Shown here one piece after another: positions 33,288 through 42,877 of a stretch of 64,000 bases of DNA. Origin of the DNA: Leucobacter chromiisoli. GTDB lineage: Bacteria > Actinomycetota > Actinomycetes > Actinomycetales > Microbacteriaceae. The position numbers were made by a program, and so were the translations under genes. Every line of letters starts with the position of its first letter. Within the stretch, counting starts at the first letter, position 1. The stretch lies in the NCBI RefSeq assembly GCF_016522505.1, contig NZ_JAEHOH010000001.1, positions 186,001 through 250,000 on the forward strand. The letters are read 5' to 3'. The notes beneath the pieces were generated by a model. The model was not told where the DNA came from and did no database searches. It was given only the letters and a program-made list of their open reading frames with translations.

Positions 33288-36200
33288 CTAGATCACCCCC
33301 TCGGAGAGGTGGTTCGGCGTGCCGAACCGGTGGGCCGTGATCGACACGGCCTGCTCGTGCAGGTGGGGCAGCATCTCGACGCGGCCCGCCGAGACGACCT
33401 CGCCTCCGTAGACGGCCACGTCGGGCTTGCCGCTCGTCGCCGCGAAGACGGCGGCGACCTGCTCGGGCCGGGAGGCGCCGGCGACGACGCGCACGCGGGC
33501 GCTCGCGCGGGGCCCCTCCTGCGCGGCGAGCGCGGCGAGCCGCTCGCGCCAGGCCGCCTCGTCCTCGAAGTGCACGGGCACCCGCGCCGTCGCGAGCGCG
33601 TCGAGAAGGGGCTTCGGGAGTGCCACCGGCGTGCTCACGACCGGCGATCCCTGGGCGGCGAGACCGGCGGCGATCGCGCGCACGGCGTGGTGAAGGGGCG
33701 CGTCGGCGGCGATCCGGATCGTCACCGGCAGGGGCAGGTAGCGCAGCAGGTTGCGCTCGACGCCGAGCTGCGACGCATCGCGGGCGATCCCGAACTCGTC
33801 CTCCCAGGCCAGGGCGTCCGATCCGAGGGCCGCGCGCAGCCATTCGAGCTCCTCGCCGCTCACGCCCGCCCGCTGGGCGGCCACGAGGAGACCCGCGGCC
33901 CGGTGGCGCGGTGCCCGCAGCTCGGCCGTCGCGGGGGCATCGGCCCAGTCGACGAGGCCGTGCAGGTAGTTCGGGCCGCCGGCCTTCGTACCCGCGCCGA
34001 TCGCCGACTTCTTCCAGCCGCCGAACGACTGCCTGCGCACGATCGCGCCGGTGATGCCGCGGTTGACGTAGAGGTTGCCGGCCTCGATGCGCGAGAGCCA
34101 GCGCGCCACCTCGTCGCGGTCGAGCGAGTGGAGGCCGCTCGTCAGCCCGTAGTCGATCTCGTTCACCATGTCGATCGCCTCGTCGAGGGTGTCGGCGGTC
34201 ATGACGCCGAGGATCGGGCCGAAGTACTCGGTGAGGTGGTACTCGGATCCGCGTCGCACGCCGTCGCGGATGCCGGGGCTCCAGAGCTTGTTGCCGCCCT
34301 TCCCGTCGCGCGCGAGCGGGCTGTCACTCTCGAGCGGTGCCGGCTCGACGAGCCAGCTCTCGCCGGGGCCGAGCGTCGTGAGCCCGCGCAGCAGCTTGCC
34401 GTCGGGGGCCGCGATGACGGGGCCCATCTGCGTCTCGAGGTGCTCCGGGGTGCCGACCCTCAGCGACCGGACCGCGTCGAGCAGCTGGCCGCGGAAGCGC
34501 TTCGAGGACGCGACGGACCCGACCAGGATCACGAGCGAGGCGGCGGAGCACTTCTGCCCCGCGTGACCGAAGGCCGACTGCGCGACGTCTCTCGCCGCGA
34601 GGTCGAGGTCGGCGTTCGGGGTGACGATGATCGCGTTCTTGCCGCTCGTCTCGGCGAGGATCGGCAGGTCCTCCCGTAGCTCGCGGAAGCTCACCGCGGT
34701 CTCGTAGGCGCCCGTCAGGATCAGCCGGTCGACCCGCGGGTCGGCCACGAGCCTCGAACCGAGCTCGCGATCCGAGAACTGGACGAACTGCAGCACGTCG
34801 CGCGGCACGCCGGCCTCCCACAGGGCCTCGACCATCACCGCGCCGGAGCGCGCGGAACTCGAGGCCGGCTTGATGATCACCGGCGATCCGGCGGCGAGGG
34901 CGGAGAGCACTCCGCCGGCCGGGATCGCGACGGGGAAGTTCCACGGCGGGATCACCGCCGTCAGGCGCACGGGCCTGGCGGTCGCGCCGTCGACCTGCTC
35001 GAGCAGCTGCCCGAGCATCGCGTAGTAGTTCGCGAAATCGATGGCCTCGGAGACCTCCGGGTCCCCCTGGTCGAGCGTCTTGCCGCACTCCGAGCCCATG
35101 ACCTCGAGCAGATCCGCGCGGTGCGCCTCGAGCCGCTCGCCCGCGCGGTAGAGGATGCGCGCCCGCGCGTCGGCCCCCAGCGCCTGCCACGCCTCCGCGG
35201 CCGCGATCCCGCGCTCCACCGTCTCGTCGAGCGCCCGCTCGTCGCCGATGCGCGACGACTCGACGAGGTCGGCGCCCAGCCTCGAACCGACCATGCGGCC
35301 GGCGATCGCGCGGCCCCACTCCCGGTTGCCCGGCAGATCGGGATCGGTATCGGGGGTGTTGTCGAAGGCGCCGGATCGCCCGGACTCGACGAGGGCGTCC
35401 ACGCGCGCCTCGGCTCCGGTCGCGGCGGCGGCCTCGCCTCCGGACCGGGTTCCGGTTGCGGCGTCCGTTCCCTCGACGGTGCGGCGATCCTGCCGCCGAT
35501 TCGGGGCGGGCACGCGGTACGAGGAGACGGAGCCGTCGCCCGTGATGGCCTCGAGGTCGTCGAGGGATGCGAGGAAGCGCTGCTTCTCGCGCTCGAACAG
35601 CGCGGTGCTGTCGCCCATCTCGAAGACGGCCGACATGAAGTTCTCCTGGCTCGCCCCCTCCTCGAGCCGGCGGATCAGGTACGCGATCGCGACGTCGAAC
35701 TCCTCGGGATGCACGACCGGTGTGTAGAGCAGCAGCGAGCCGACCTCGCGCTTCACCGCCTCCGCCTGGCCCGTCGCCATGCCGAGCAGCATCTCGAACT
35801 CGACCCCGTGCTGCGCCCCGCGCGCCTTCGCGAGCAGCCAGGCGAGCGCGACGTCGAAGAGGTTGTGGCCGGCGACGCCGATGCGCACGTTCCGCACCCG
35901 CTCGGGATCCAGCGCGTAGTCGAGCACGGCCTTGTAGCTCGTGTCCGATTCCTGCTTCGTGCCCCAGGTCGCTGCGGGCCAGCCGTGGATCGCGGCGTCG
36001 ACGTGCTCCATCGGCAGGTTCGCGCCCTTCACGACCCGCACCTTGATGGGCGCCCCGCCGCGCGCGACTCGGGCCGCCGACCACTCCTGCAGCCGCATCA
36101 TCGCCGCGAGGGCGTCGGGGAGGTACGCCTGCAGCACGATGCCGGCTTCGAGATGCAGGAACTCGGGGCGGTCGAGGATCGCGGTGAACACCGCGATGGT

Positions 36201-36905
36201 GAGGTCGAGGTCCTTGTACTCCTCCATGTCGAGGTTGATGAACTTCTGCGGGCTCGCGCCCGCGGCCCGCTCGAAGAGGGGCACGAGCTGCCGCTCGATG
36301 TGGGCGACCGCCTCGTCGAACGCCCAGTGGTTGTGCGGGGCGACGGTCGACGACACCTTGATCGAGACGTAGTCGACGTCGTCGCGCGCGAGCAGGCGGT
36401 GCGTGCCGGCGAGTCGGCGCTCGGCCTCGTGCTCGCCCAGGATCGCCTCGCCCAGGAGGTTGATGTTGAGACGCACGTCGTCCCGCTTGATCTTCGCGAT
36501 GGCGGGGCCGAGCTTCGCGTCGCTCGCGTCGATGATGAGGTGGCTGACCATCTGGCGCAGCACCCGGCGCGCGATCGGCACGACGACGCCGGGCAGCGGC
36601 CTCGCGACGGCGCCGCCGAGGCCGATGGCGCCCCGCATGGGGCCGGGCAGGAAGCCGGGCGTGAGCGGGACGAGCTCCTGCAGCTTCTTGGCCGCGGCGC
36701 CCAGATCCTCGGGGCGCACGACGCCGTCGACGAAGCCCACGGTGAAGTCGAGGCCGTTCGGGTCCTTCAGCACCCCCGCGAGGCGGGCTGCGGAGGCGTC
36801 GACCGGGAACTCGGCGGCCTCCGCGAGCCAGCGCCGCACGAGTGCGACGGCCTGCTCGGCGAGATCCTGGGGGCGGGTGGGAGTGGACTCTGCGGGTGCG
36901 CTCAT
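33288..36905 (-). CDS. putA: Bifunctional proline dehydrogenase / P5C dehydrogenase
   Basis: The 1205-residue enzyme oxidises proline to glutamate in two steps. The N-terminal half is the FAD-dependent proline dehydrogenase barrel (DDVDYVSIKVSS, INLDMEEYKDL, VRVVKGANLPMEH). The C-terminal half is the NAD-dependent aldehyde dehydrogenase, with AVIPPWNFP, LAETSGKNAI (general-base Glu) and GHAGQKCSAAS (nucleophile Cys about 786). A further region of about 200 residues follows the dehydrogenase, and a low-complexity bridge joins the two enzymes. No DNA-binding ribbon-helix-helix is present, so it is not self-regulating; the divergent LysR gene is the likely regulator. The start ATG (36905) follows AAAGGTT. 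Confidence 0.95.
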   Translation of the reverse strand: MSAPAESTPTRPQDLAEQAVALVRRWLAEAAEFPVDASAARLAGVLKDPNGLDFTVGFVDGVVRPEDLGAAAKKLQELVPLTPGFLPGPMRGAIGLGGAVARPLPGVVVPIARRVLRQMVSHLIIDASDAKLGPAIAKIKRDDVRLNINLLGEAILGEHEAERRLAGTHRLLARDDVDYVSIKVSSTVAPHNHWAFDEAVAHIERQLVPLFERAAGASPQKFINLDMEEYKDLDLTIAVFTAILDRPEFLHLEAGIVLQAYLPDALAAMMRLQEWSAARVARGGAPIKVRVVKGANLPMEHVDAAIHGWPAATWGTKQESDTSYKAVLDYALDPERVRNVRIGVAGHNLFDVALAWLLAKARGAQHGVEFEMLLGMATGQAEAVKREVGSLLLYTPVVHPEEFDVAIAYLIRRLEEGASQENFMSAVFEMGDSTALFEREKQRFLASLDDLEAITGDGSVSSYRVPAPNRRQDRRTVEGTDAATGTRSGGEAAAATGAEARVDALVESGRSGAFDNTPDTDPDLPGNREWGRAIAGRMVGSRLGADLVESSRIGDERALDETVERGIAAAEAWQALGADARARILYRAGERLEAHRADLLEVMGSECGKTLDQGDPEVSEAIDFANYYAMLGQLLEQVDGATARPVRLTAVIPPWNFPVAIPAGGVLSALAAGSPVIIKPASSSARSGAVMVEALWEAGVPRDVLQFVQFSDRELGSRLVADPRVDRLILTGAYETAVSFRELREDLPILAETSGKNAIIVTPNADLDLAARDVAQSAFGHAGQKCSAASLVILVGSVASSKRFRGQLLDAVRSLRVGTPEHLETQMGPVIAAPDGKLLRGLTTLGPGESWLVEPAPLESDSPLARDGKGGNKLWSPGIRDGVRRGSEYHLTEYFGPILGVMTADTLDEAIDMVNEIDYGLTSGLHSLDRDEVARWLSRIEAGNLYVNRGITGAIVRRQSFGGWKKSAIGAGTKAGGPNYLHGLVDWADAPATAELRAPRHRAAGLLVAAQRAGVSGEELEWLRAALGSDALAWEDEFGIARDASQLGVERNLLRYLPLPVTIRIAADAPLHHAVRAIAAGLAAQGSPVVSTPVALPKPLLDALATARVPVHFEDEAAWRERLAALAAQEGPRASARVRVVAGASRPEQVAAVFAATSGKPDVAVYGGEVVSAGRVEMLPHLHEQAVSITAHRFGTPNHLSEGVI

Positions 36906-37023
36906 GTTCTGAACCTTTCGCGCTGCGTCGGGCGGCGGGGCCGGCGCGGGGCGCGGCCGTGATGCGTATGAGGCCAGTGTCGATCCTCGGAAGCGTGAAG
37001 TAAAGCGATGGTTATTTCCGAAT

Positions 37024-37046
37024 ATCATGAAGGAGAACTTCATGAT
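37024..37046. promoter_or_regulatory. 23-bp inverted repeat between putA and the LysR gene
   Basis: ATCATGAAG-GAGAA-CTTCATGAT is a perfect repeat with nine-base arms. It lies 12 bases before the GTG of the LysR gene and 119 bases before putA. Size, symmetry and place fit the recognition site of a LysR-type regulator controlling itself and the divergent putA. The surrounding sequence is the most A/T-rich of the gap. Confidence 0.75.
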
Positions 37047-37057
37047 GGGAGGAGTCC

Positions 37058-37984
37058 GTGCTCGAGATGAAGCGGTTGCGCCTGCTCTGGGAGCTCGGGG
37101 CGCGGGGCACCGTCGCCGCCGTGGCCGAGGCGCTCAACTACAGCCCCTCCGCCGTGTCGCAGCAGCTCGGGATCCTCGAGCGCGAGGCCGGCGTGCCGCT
37201 GCTGCGCAGGGTGGGCCGGGCCCTCGAGCTGACCCCCGCCGGGGAGGCGCTCGTCGCGGAGACCGAGGAGCTGCTCGCCGGCCTCGAGCGCGCCGAGGCG
37301 GCGCTGCACCGCGTGCGCGCCGAGGTGACGGGAACGATCAGGGTCGCCGCGTTCCAGACGGCGATGCTCGCGATCGTGCCCCGGGCCCTGCGGAGGCTGC
37401 GCGAGGAGTACCCGCGGCTGCGGGTCGAGGTGGTGCAGCACGAGCCGGGGGCCGCGCTCCGGGAGACCTGGGCCCGGGGCTTCGACCTCGTCATCGCCGA
37501 GCAGTATCCGGGGCACTCGACCGAGCACTTCGCCGGCCTCGACCGCGAACCGCTGACCCGCGACCCCATCAGGCTCGGCCTGCCGGTGCCCGGCACGGGA
37601 GGCTCGGGATCCGACGACCGCTTCGACGCCGTGCGCACCCTCGCCGATGCCGCGGAGCTGCCGTGGGTCATGGAACCCCACGGCGCCGCCACCCGGCACT
37701 GGGCCGAACAGGCGTGCCGCAGCGCGGGATTCGAGCCCGACGTGCGCTACGAGACGGCCGACCTCCAGGCCCATGTGCGCCTCATCGAGTCGGGCAACGC
37801 GGTCGCGCTGCTGCCGGGCCTCGTCCACGTCGGGGCCGAGCACCGGATGCGCCTCGTCGAGCTCGAGGGCGCGCCCCGCCGCCGCATCTTCACGGCCGCG
37901 CGGGCGGCGAGCGGCGGCCACCCCGCGCTCGCCGCGGTGCGCACCGCCCTCGCCGAGGAGGCCGCCGCGCTGAGCTTCGCCTGA
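37058..37984 (+). CDS. LysR-family transcriptional regulator, divergent from putA
   Basis: The 308-residue protein has an N-terminal winged helix (GTVAAVAEALNYSPSAVSQQ, about residues 16-35; then REAGVPLLRR) and a periplasmic-binding-like effector domain starting near residue 90 (GTIRVAAFQTAML). It is transcribed away from putA, the usual sign that it controls that gene, so the effector may be proline or P5C. GTG 37058 follows GGGAGGAG. An ATG three codons later could serve instead. No terminator is needed upstream because the genes diverge. Confidence 0.92.
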   Translation: MLEMKRLRLLWELGARGTVAAVAEALNYSPSAVSQQLGILEREAGVPLLRRVGRALELTPAGEALVAETEELLAGLERAEAALHRVRAEVTGTIRVAAFQTAMLAIVPRALRRLREEYPRLRVEVVQHEPGAALRETWARGFDLVIAEQYPGHSTEHFAGLDREPLTRDPIRLGLPVPGTGGSGSDDRFDAVRTLADAAELPWVMEPHGAATRHWAEQACRSAGFEPDVRYETADLQAHVRLIESGNAVALLPGLVHVGAEHRMRLVELEGAPRRRIFTAARAASGGHPALAAVRTALAEEAAALSFA

Positions 37985-38024
37985 CCGGGTTCGCCGTGGC
38001 TTTCCTCCGGCGGACGTGTGAATC

Positions 38025-38041
38025 CCCTCCTTTCAGGAGGG
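38025..38041 (+). terminator. Hairpin after the LysR gene
   Basis: CCCTCCT-TTC-AGGAGGG has a seven-base perfect stem and a three-base loop, 40 bases after the stop codon. It probably ends the LysR transcript. Confidence 0.5.
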
Positions 38042-38129
38042 AGCGGTTCCGGTTTCCAGCACTCGGGCGTACGCTGTCACTGTTGCGTCGGCGAAGGGTA
38101 TCGGTGCGGCAGAATCCGAGAGGTGGCGA

Positions 38130-38867
38130 ATGAAGATCATCAGCTACAACCTGAGGAAGAACCGGGCCGTCAGCGAGCTCGACGCCCTGGCCGAGGCCCA
38201 CGCGGCGGACATCCTCTGCCTGCAGGAGGCCGACTCGGTCGCCCTGCCGTCGCACCTCGGGCACATGCGTCTCGTGCACGCGACCGAGCGCAACCGCCTC
38301 GGGCTGGCGATGTACGTGCGCGAGGATCGCTTCATCGCTCGCTCCGCCCACGCGTTCCAGCTCAAGAAGTCGCTGCACGATCGGCTGCTCGCCCCGGCGC
38401 ACGAGCGCCTGCTCGGCGCCAGACTGCACGATCAGGAGACGGGGCGCGACTTCGTGGCCGCCTCCTTCCACGCGGCGCCGCTGACCGCGCTCAACTCGCT
38501 GCGCCGCCACCAGATCCACGCCGCCCTCGGCGAGCTGCGCCAGATCGGGCCGCACCTGCCGGCGCTCATGGTCGGCGACTACAACTATCCGGTCTTCAAG
38601 GGGCGCCTCGACACCGAGATGCGGACGGCGGGCTACGACCTGAGCCTCAGCGACAAGCGCACCTACACCCGGTACAAGATGTTCCGCGGGCACTTCGACT
38701 TCGCCACCTCCGCGGGTCTCGCCATCTCGAGCGTGCGCACGCTCGACCGCGGCACGTCGGATCACCTGCCGATCCTCGTCTCGGCGGCGTTCGCCGAGGA
38801 GGCGCTGACGATCGAGGCGCCCGTCGGGGCCGTCACCTCGATCACCCCCTCGATGGTCGCGGCCTGA
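38130..38867 (+). CDS. Endonuclease/exonuclease/phosphatase (EEP) family hydrolase
   Basis: The 245-residue protein has the EEP metal-dependent phosphodiesterase motifs in order: ISYNLRKN (residues 4-11), LCLQEAD with the metal-binding Glu (about 31-37), LMVGDYNYP with the Asp/Asn pair (about 149-157), and RGTSDHLPI with the catalytic Asp-His (about 211-219). No signal peptide is visible, so it acts in the cytoplasm. The substrate may be nucleic acid, a phospholipid or an inositol phosphate. A GAGAGGTGG site precedes the ATG. It stands alone and converges with the molybdopterin genes. Confidence 0.88.
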   Translation: MKIISYNLRKNRAVSELDALAEAHAADILCLQEADSVALPSHLGHMRLVHATERNRLGLAMYVREDRFIARSAHAFQLKKSLHDRLLAPAHERLLGARLHDQETGRDFVAASFHAAPLTALNSLRRHQIHAALGELRQIGPHLPALMVGDYNYPVFKGRLDTEMRTAGYDLSLSDKRTYTRYKMFRGHFDFATSAGLAISSVRTLDRGTSDHLPILVSAAFAEEALTIEAPVGAVTSITPSMVAA

Positions 38868-38882
38868 CGCTCGGCGGTTCGT

Positions 38883-38899
38883 GGCGCCTCAGCGGCGCC
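38883..38899. terminator. Hairpin between the EEP gene and mog
   Basis: GGCGCC-TCAGC-GGCGCC, a six-base stem with a five-base loop, sits in the 37-base gap between the two convergent stop codons. Confidence 0.6.
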
Positions 38900-38904
38900 G
38901 CGCG

Positions 38905-39453
38905 TCAGTGCCGCGTGCCGCCCGCGCGCTGCTCGAGCAGGTGATCGAGGACGGGATCGAGCACGGCCAGGCCGTCGCGCACGCCGCCGGGGGATCCCGG
39001 AAGGTTCACCACGAACGCCGCGCCCGCGAAGCCGGCGCAGCCGCGGGTCAGCAGCGCCGTCGGAGTGTGCGTCGTTCCGCGGCGGCGCAGCTCCTCCACG
39101 ATCCCGGGCAGTTGGACGTCCAGCAGCGGCGCCGTCTGCTCGGGGGTCGTGTCGCTCGGCGAGACGCCCGTGCCGCCCGTCGTGACGACGACCTCCTGCC
39201 CCGCCTCGATCGCGGCGCGCAGCGCCTCGCCGACGGGCGCTCCGTCGGCGACCACGACCGGCTCCGCGCAGGTGAACCCCCGCTCCACGAGCCAGTCGCG
39301 AATGACCGGACCGGTGCCGTCGACCGACCGGCCGGCCGCAGCGCTCGTGGAGGCGACAATCACGACGGCCCGACGCCCGGTGCCGCCTCGGGTTCCCGAG
39401 CGACCGTGCTCGGCTGCCCCGGCGTGCGGCTCCGGATCGCCGTGTCCGCTCAC
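38905..39453 (-). CDS. mog: Molybdopterin adenylyltransferase (Mog/MoaB family)
   Basis: The 182-residue protein carries the family motif [19 protein letters not shown] (about residues 88-106) and the [11 protein letters not shown] segment near the end. It activates molybdopterin with ATP to give the adenylated form used by MoeA. An N-terminal low-complexity stretch of about 28 residues precedes the fold. GTG 39453 overlaps the moaC stop (GTGA). It is the last gene of moaD-moeA-moaC-mog. Confidence 0.88.
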   Translation of the reverse strand: MSGHGDPEPHAGAAEHGRSGTRGGTGRRAVVIVASTSAAAGRSVDGTGPVIRDWLVERGFTCAEPVVVADGAPVGEALRAAIEAGQEVVVTTGGTGVSPSDTTPEQTAPLLDVQLPGIVEELRRRGTTHTPTALLTRGCAGFAGAAFVVNLPGSPGGVRDGLAVLDPVLDHLLEQRAGGTRH

Positions 39454-39944
39454 TCGATCGTCCAGTCGCCGCTCTTGCCGCCCGATTTCGCGAGCACCCG
39501 GGTGCCCGTGATCTCGGCGTGGCGGTCGACCGCCTTGATCATGTCGTAGAGGGTCAGCGCGGCGACGCTCGCCGCGGTGAGCGCCTCCATCTCGACGCCC
39601 GTGACACCCTTCGTCGTGACCGAGGCGACGATCCGGACCCGATCCCCGAGCGGCTCGAAATCGACGGCGACCCTGCTCAGCGGCAGCGGGTGGCAGAGCG
39701 GGATCAGCTCCCAGGTGCGCTTGGCGGCCATGATGCCCGCGACGCGCGCCGTGCCGAGGGCCTCGCCCTTGGGCAGCGTGCCCTCCACGAGCTGCCCGAC
39801 GGTCTCGGGGCTGGTGACGAGGAAGGCCTCCGCGCGCGCTGTCCGCCTGGTGGTCGCCTTCTCGGTGACGTCGACCATGTGGGCGCTGCCGTCGGCGCGC
39901 AGGTGGGTGAGGGCGGGCTGCTCGCCCGCGGCCGGGTCAGTCAT
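39450..39944 (-). CDS. moaC: Cyclic pyranopterin monophosphate synthase MoaC
   Basis: The 164-residue enzyme turns the MoaA product into cyclic pyranopterin monophosphate. Diagnostic segments are [39 protein letters not shown] and [23 protein letters not shown], and the C-terminal KSGGKSG with the catalytic lysines. Length is normal for the family. It overlaps moeA by eight bases and mog by four. Confidence 0.96.
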   Translation of the reverse strand: MTDPAAGEQPALTHLRADGSAHMVDVTEKATTRRTARAEAFLVTSPETVGQLVEGTLPKGEALGTARVAGIMAAKRTWELIPLCHPLPLSRVAVDFEPLGDRVRIVASVTTKGVTGVEMEALTAASVAALTLYDMIKAVDRHAEITGTRVLAKSGGKSGDWTIE

Positions 39945-41385
39945 CGATGCTCCAGACGGTGACGGGGGTGTTCTCGGGGATCGACGCGACGCCGACGGGG
40001 ATCTCCGCGATCACCTCGGCGCTCGCGAGGCCCGCGAGCAGGTGTGAGCTCGGGCCGCTGAGCACGATGCGGCCGTCGTCGGCGATCGTGCCGCGCCTGA
40101 GCTGCAGCTTGTCTGCGGGGGAGTCGGCGTCGTGGGCCAGCAGGCGCTCCTCGCGCGGACGCTCGGCGGGAAGGCCCGCGTACGCGCGCAGCAGCGGCAG
40201 CAGGAACAGCTCCGCGGAGAGCATGGCGCTCACGGGATTGCCGGGGAAGCAGAGGATCGGAGTACCCCGCTCGCCCCGCTCACCCTGCTCGCCCCGCTCA
40301 CCCTGCTCGCCCCGCTCGCCGAGCACGCCGTCGTGAGCATCGCCCTCGTGAGCACCGGTGCCGTCGAGGCGCAGCACCCCGAGCCCCTGCGGACCCCCCG
40401 GCTGCATCGCGAGGCGGTGGAACCCGACCCCGCGGTCGCCGAGCGCGTCGCGCACCACCTCGTAGGCGCCCGCGCTGATGCCGCCCGAGGTGACGACGAC
40501 GTCGGCCCAGGCTCCCTCGCGCGCGAGCGCCGTCAGCATCTCCGCCGCGCCATCGCCCGTGCGCACGGAGTGCACCTCGGCGCCCGCCCCGCGCAGCGCG
40601 GCGGCGAGCATCGGACCGTTGGCGTCGTGGATCCGACCGGGGCGCAGCGCCTGCGCGTCGCCCGCCGGCTCGCCGCTCGCCGGCTCGCCGCTCGCCTGCG
40701 CGTCGCCCGCCAGTTCGTCGCCCGTCGAGCACAGCAGCACCTTGACGCGGCGTCGCACCGCGATCCCGACCACCCCGGCGGAGGCGAGCGCCCCGATGCG
40801 GGCCGGGGTCAGACGCGTGCCGACCGCGACGATCTCGGCCCCCTCGGGCAGGTCGCTGCCCCGCCTGCGCACGAACGCGCCGGCGGCGACGGGGCCGGCG
40901 AAACCCGTCGAGCCGAGGTCGGCGTCCGCCCCGTCCTCGAGCTCGCCCGCGCGGCGGAGCCGGGGGAACTGCGGCGGCAGCGTCGCCTCGACCGGCACGA
41001 CCGCGTCAGCGCCCCGCGGGATCGCGGCCCCCGTCATGACGGGGGAGGCCGTGCCCGGCCGGTGCTCGAGCGGGGCGTCGCCCGCGGCCGTCGTCGGCCC
41101 GAGCGGCAGCGCCGTCGGACGATCGGGGCGGGCCCCCGCGAGATCGGACGCGAGCACGGCGTAGCCGTCCATCTGGGAGTTGTCGAAGGGGGGCAGCGGG
41201 ATCGCGGCGCGCGCCGCGTCGGCGGTCACTCGGCCGAGGATCGCGGGATCCCGCATCTCGAGCACCTCGGGGGCGTCCGACGCCGCCCTCCCGAGGGACG
41301 GCGCGAGCAGCTCGGCGACCTCGGCCCGGTGCTCGTCGACCGTGCGGGCGCCGGGCGCGCACGCGGCGGGTCCGGGATGCGTCAC
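39937..41385 (-). CDS. moeA: Molybdopterin molybdenumtransferase MoeA
   Basis: The 482-residue enzyme inserts molybdenum into adenylated molybdopterin. Typical segments are [13 protein letters not shown] (about residues 62-74), [18 protein letters not shown], the TSGGISAG loop, and [12 protein letters not shown]. Two low-complexity inserts are unusual: Gly/Ser/Glu/Ala-rich repeats near residue 233, and a collagen-like run [19 protein letters not shown] (about 356-374) immediately before the conserved FPGNP loop. The GTG start lies four bases after the moaD stop, without a strong ribosome-binding site. Confidence 0.93.
   Translation of the reverse strand: MTHPGPAACAPGARTVDEHRAEVAELLAPSLGRAASDAPEVLEMRDPAILGRVTADAARAAIPLPPFDNSQMDGYAVLASDLAGARPDRPTALPLGPTTAAGDAPLEHRPGTASPVMTGAAIPRGADAVVPVEATLPPQFPRLRRAGELEDGADADLGSTGFAGPVAAGAFVRRRGSDLPEGAEIVAVGTRLTPARIGALASAGVVGIAVRRRVKVLLCSTGDELAGDAQASGEPASGEPAGDAQALRPGRIHDANGPMLAAALRGAGAEVHSVRTGDGAAEMLTALAREGAWADVVVTSGGISAGAYEVVRDALGDRGVGFHRLAMQPGGPQGLGVLRLDGTGAHEGDAHDGVLGERGEQGERGEQGERGERGTPILCFPGNPVSAMLSAELFLLPLLRAYAGLPAERPREERLLAHDADSPADKLQLRRGTIADDGRIVLSGPSSHLLAGLASAEVIAEIPVGVASIPENTPVTVWSIDD
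40264..40320 (-). repeat. 18-bp tandem repeat coding a collagen-like run in MoeA
   Basis: Units with period 18 (read on the plus strand, CTCGCCCCGCTCACCCTG) encode six Gly-Glu-Arg/Gln triplets. The frame is kept because the unit is a multiple of three. Copy number is likely variable between strains. Confidence 0.85.
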
Positions 41386-41389
41386 CCGC

Positions 41390-41638
41390 TCACCCGCCGG
41401 CGAAGGGGGGCAGCACGTCGACGACCGAGCCGCGGAGCGCGCCCTCGTCACGGCGCACCTCGCCGTCGACGAGGAACGACCCCGCGCGCAGCACTCGTTC
41501 CATGGCGGCGCCGTAGCGGCGGGCGAGGCCGGCGCGCAGCTCGCCGATGGTGGGGGAGACTCCGAGGTCCCACGGCTCCTCGTCGACCCCGGCGGCCTCG
41601 GCGGCGGCCGCGAAGTAACGGACAGTGATCTGGGCCAT
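41390..41638 (-). CDS. moaD: Molybdopterin synthase small subunit MoaD
   Basis: The 82-residue protein has the ubiquitin-like MoaD fold (ITVRYFAAAAEAAGVDEE, FLVDGEVRRDE) and ends in Gly-Gly (DVLPPFAGG), which MoeB adenylates and a sulfur donor converts to thiocarboxylate. It delivers sulfur to precursor Z with MoaE. The ATG at 41638 is preceded at leaderless spacing by TACCAT. It begins the unit moaD-moeA-moaC-mog and diverges from moeB. Confidence 0.93.
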   Translation of the reverse strand: MAQITVRYFAAAAEAAGVDEEPWDLGVSPTIGELRAGLARRYGAAMERVLRAGSFLVDGEVRRDEGALRGSVVDVLPPFAGG

Positions 41639-41644
41639 ACCGCC

Positions 41645-41682
41645 ATGGTAGCCCGCCCACCGCTGAACCGGGTGCCTAGAAT
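41645..41682. promoter_or_regulatory. Back-to-back leaderless promoters for moaD and moeB
   Basis: On the minus strand TACCAT (41645-41650) lies six bases before the moaD ATG. On the plus strand TAGAAT (41677-41682) lies seven bases before the moeB ATG. The two -10 boxes share a 51-base gap, so opposing polymerases could compete. Neither gene has a ribosome-binding site. Confidence 0.65.
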
Positions 41683-41689
41683 TGGGCGC

Positions 41690-42877
41690 ATGACCCCGGC
41701 AGATCCCGCAGGGCCGGTGCGCCCCGCACCTCTCGTCGACCCGGCGCCCGAGCTGACCGCCGAGCAGCGCGCGCGGGCCGAGCGGCAGATCCTGCTCCCC
41801 GGCTTCGGCGAGATCGCCCAGCGGCGCCTCCGCGCGGCGCGGGTGCTCGTGATCGGTGCCGGCGGCCTCGGCAGCGCGAGCATCCCGTACCTCGCGGGAG
41901 CGGGCGTCGGCACCATCGGCGTGGTGGACGACGACGTCGTGGAGCTCTCCAACCTGCACCGCCAGATCGCGCACGGCACGGCCGATCTCGGCCGCCCGAA
42001 GGCCGAGTCGATCGCCGACGCCGTGCGCGCGATCGACCCCGCCGTCGCGATCGAGCAGCACCGCTTCCGTCTCACGGCGGCGAACGCGCTCGACCTCTTC
42101 CCGCGCTACGACCTCGTCATCGACGGCAGCGACAACTTTCCCACCCGCTACCTCGCGAACGACGCCGCCGAGCTCGCCGGCATCCCGCTCGTCTGGGGCG
42201 CGATCCTGCAGTACCACGGCCAGGTCGGTGTGGCGTGGCACGCGCACGGCCCCGGCTATCGCGATCTCTTCCCGGCCCCTCCGGCGCCGGAGGACGTGCT
42301 GAGCTGCGGCACCGGCGGTGTGCTCCCCGGCCTCTGCGGCACGGTCGGATCACTGCTCGCCACCGAGGCGATGAAGCTCGTCACCGGCATCGGAGAGCCG
42401 CTCATCGGTCGCGTGCTGCTCTACGACGCGCTCGCCGCACGCACGCGCGAGCTGCCCTACCGGCGCGATCCCGGCGCCGAGCCGGTGAGGGGCCTCGTCG
42501 ACTACGAGGCCTTCTGCGCGGGGCCCGATCCCGCACCGCCCGCGATCACGGCGGTCGAGCTGGCCGAGCGGCTGCGGGCGCAGGATCCGCCGCGCCTGCT
42601 CGACGTGAGGAGCCCTGCCGAGCGGGAGCGCCTGCGCATCCCCGGCTCGCTGGCCGTGCCGATCGACGAACTCGAACGCGAGGCTGGGACCGCCGGCGCC
42701 GAGGGGCTCGGGGGGTCGGCGATCACGGTGTACTGCGAGCGGGATCCGCGATCGATCCGGGCCGCCAGGATCCTCGCGCGGCGCGGCCACGCCGACGTGC
42801 GCTACCTGCGCGGCGGGATCAGGGCGCTCGCAGAGATCGCACCCGAGGCCCTCGAGGGAGACGACCGTGAACGATGA
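41690..42877 (+). CDS. moeB: MoeB/ThiF-type adenylyltransferase with rhodanese domain
   Basis: The 395-residue protein activates the C-terminal Gly of MoaD. The adenylyltransferase part has VLVIGAGGLGSASIPYLAGA (about residues 47-66), DDDVVELSNLHRQ, and DGSDNFPTRYLAND. Zinc Cys pairs are not obvious, as in many MoeB-rhodanese fusions. The C-terminal rhodanese domain (about 285-390) has LLDVRSPAER and an active-site loop VYCERDPRS with Cys, so the protein can both adenylate and sulfurate its target. moaE overlaps its 3' end by 11 bases. Confidence 0.93.
   Translation: MTPADPAGPVRPAPLVDPAPELTAEQRARAERQILLPGFGEIAQRRLRAARVLVIGAGGLGSASIPYLAGAGVGTIGVVDDDVVELSNLHRQIAHGTADLGRPKAESIADAVRAIDPAVAIEQHRFRLTAANALDLFPRYDLVIDGSDNFPTRYLANDAAELAGIPLVWGAILQYHGQVGVAWHAHGPGYRDLFPAPPAPEDVLSCGTGGVLPGLCGTVGSLLATEAMKLVTGIGEPLIGRVLLYDALAARTRELPYRRDPGAEPVRGLVDYEAFCAGPDPAPPAITAVELAERLRAQDPPRLLDVRSPAERERLRIPGSLAVPIDELEREAGTAGAEGLGGSAITVYCERDPRSIRAARILARRGHADVRYLRGGIRALAEIAPEALEGDDRER

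Noticed and set aside
38025-38041. Match of CCTCCTTTC in the hairpin to the 16S rRNA anti-Shine-Dalgarno tail
   Set aside because: It is one arm of a simple hairpin and nothing else resembles rRNA; probably chance.
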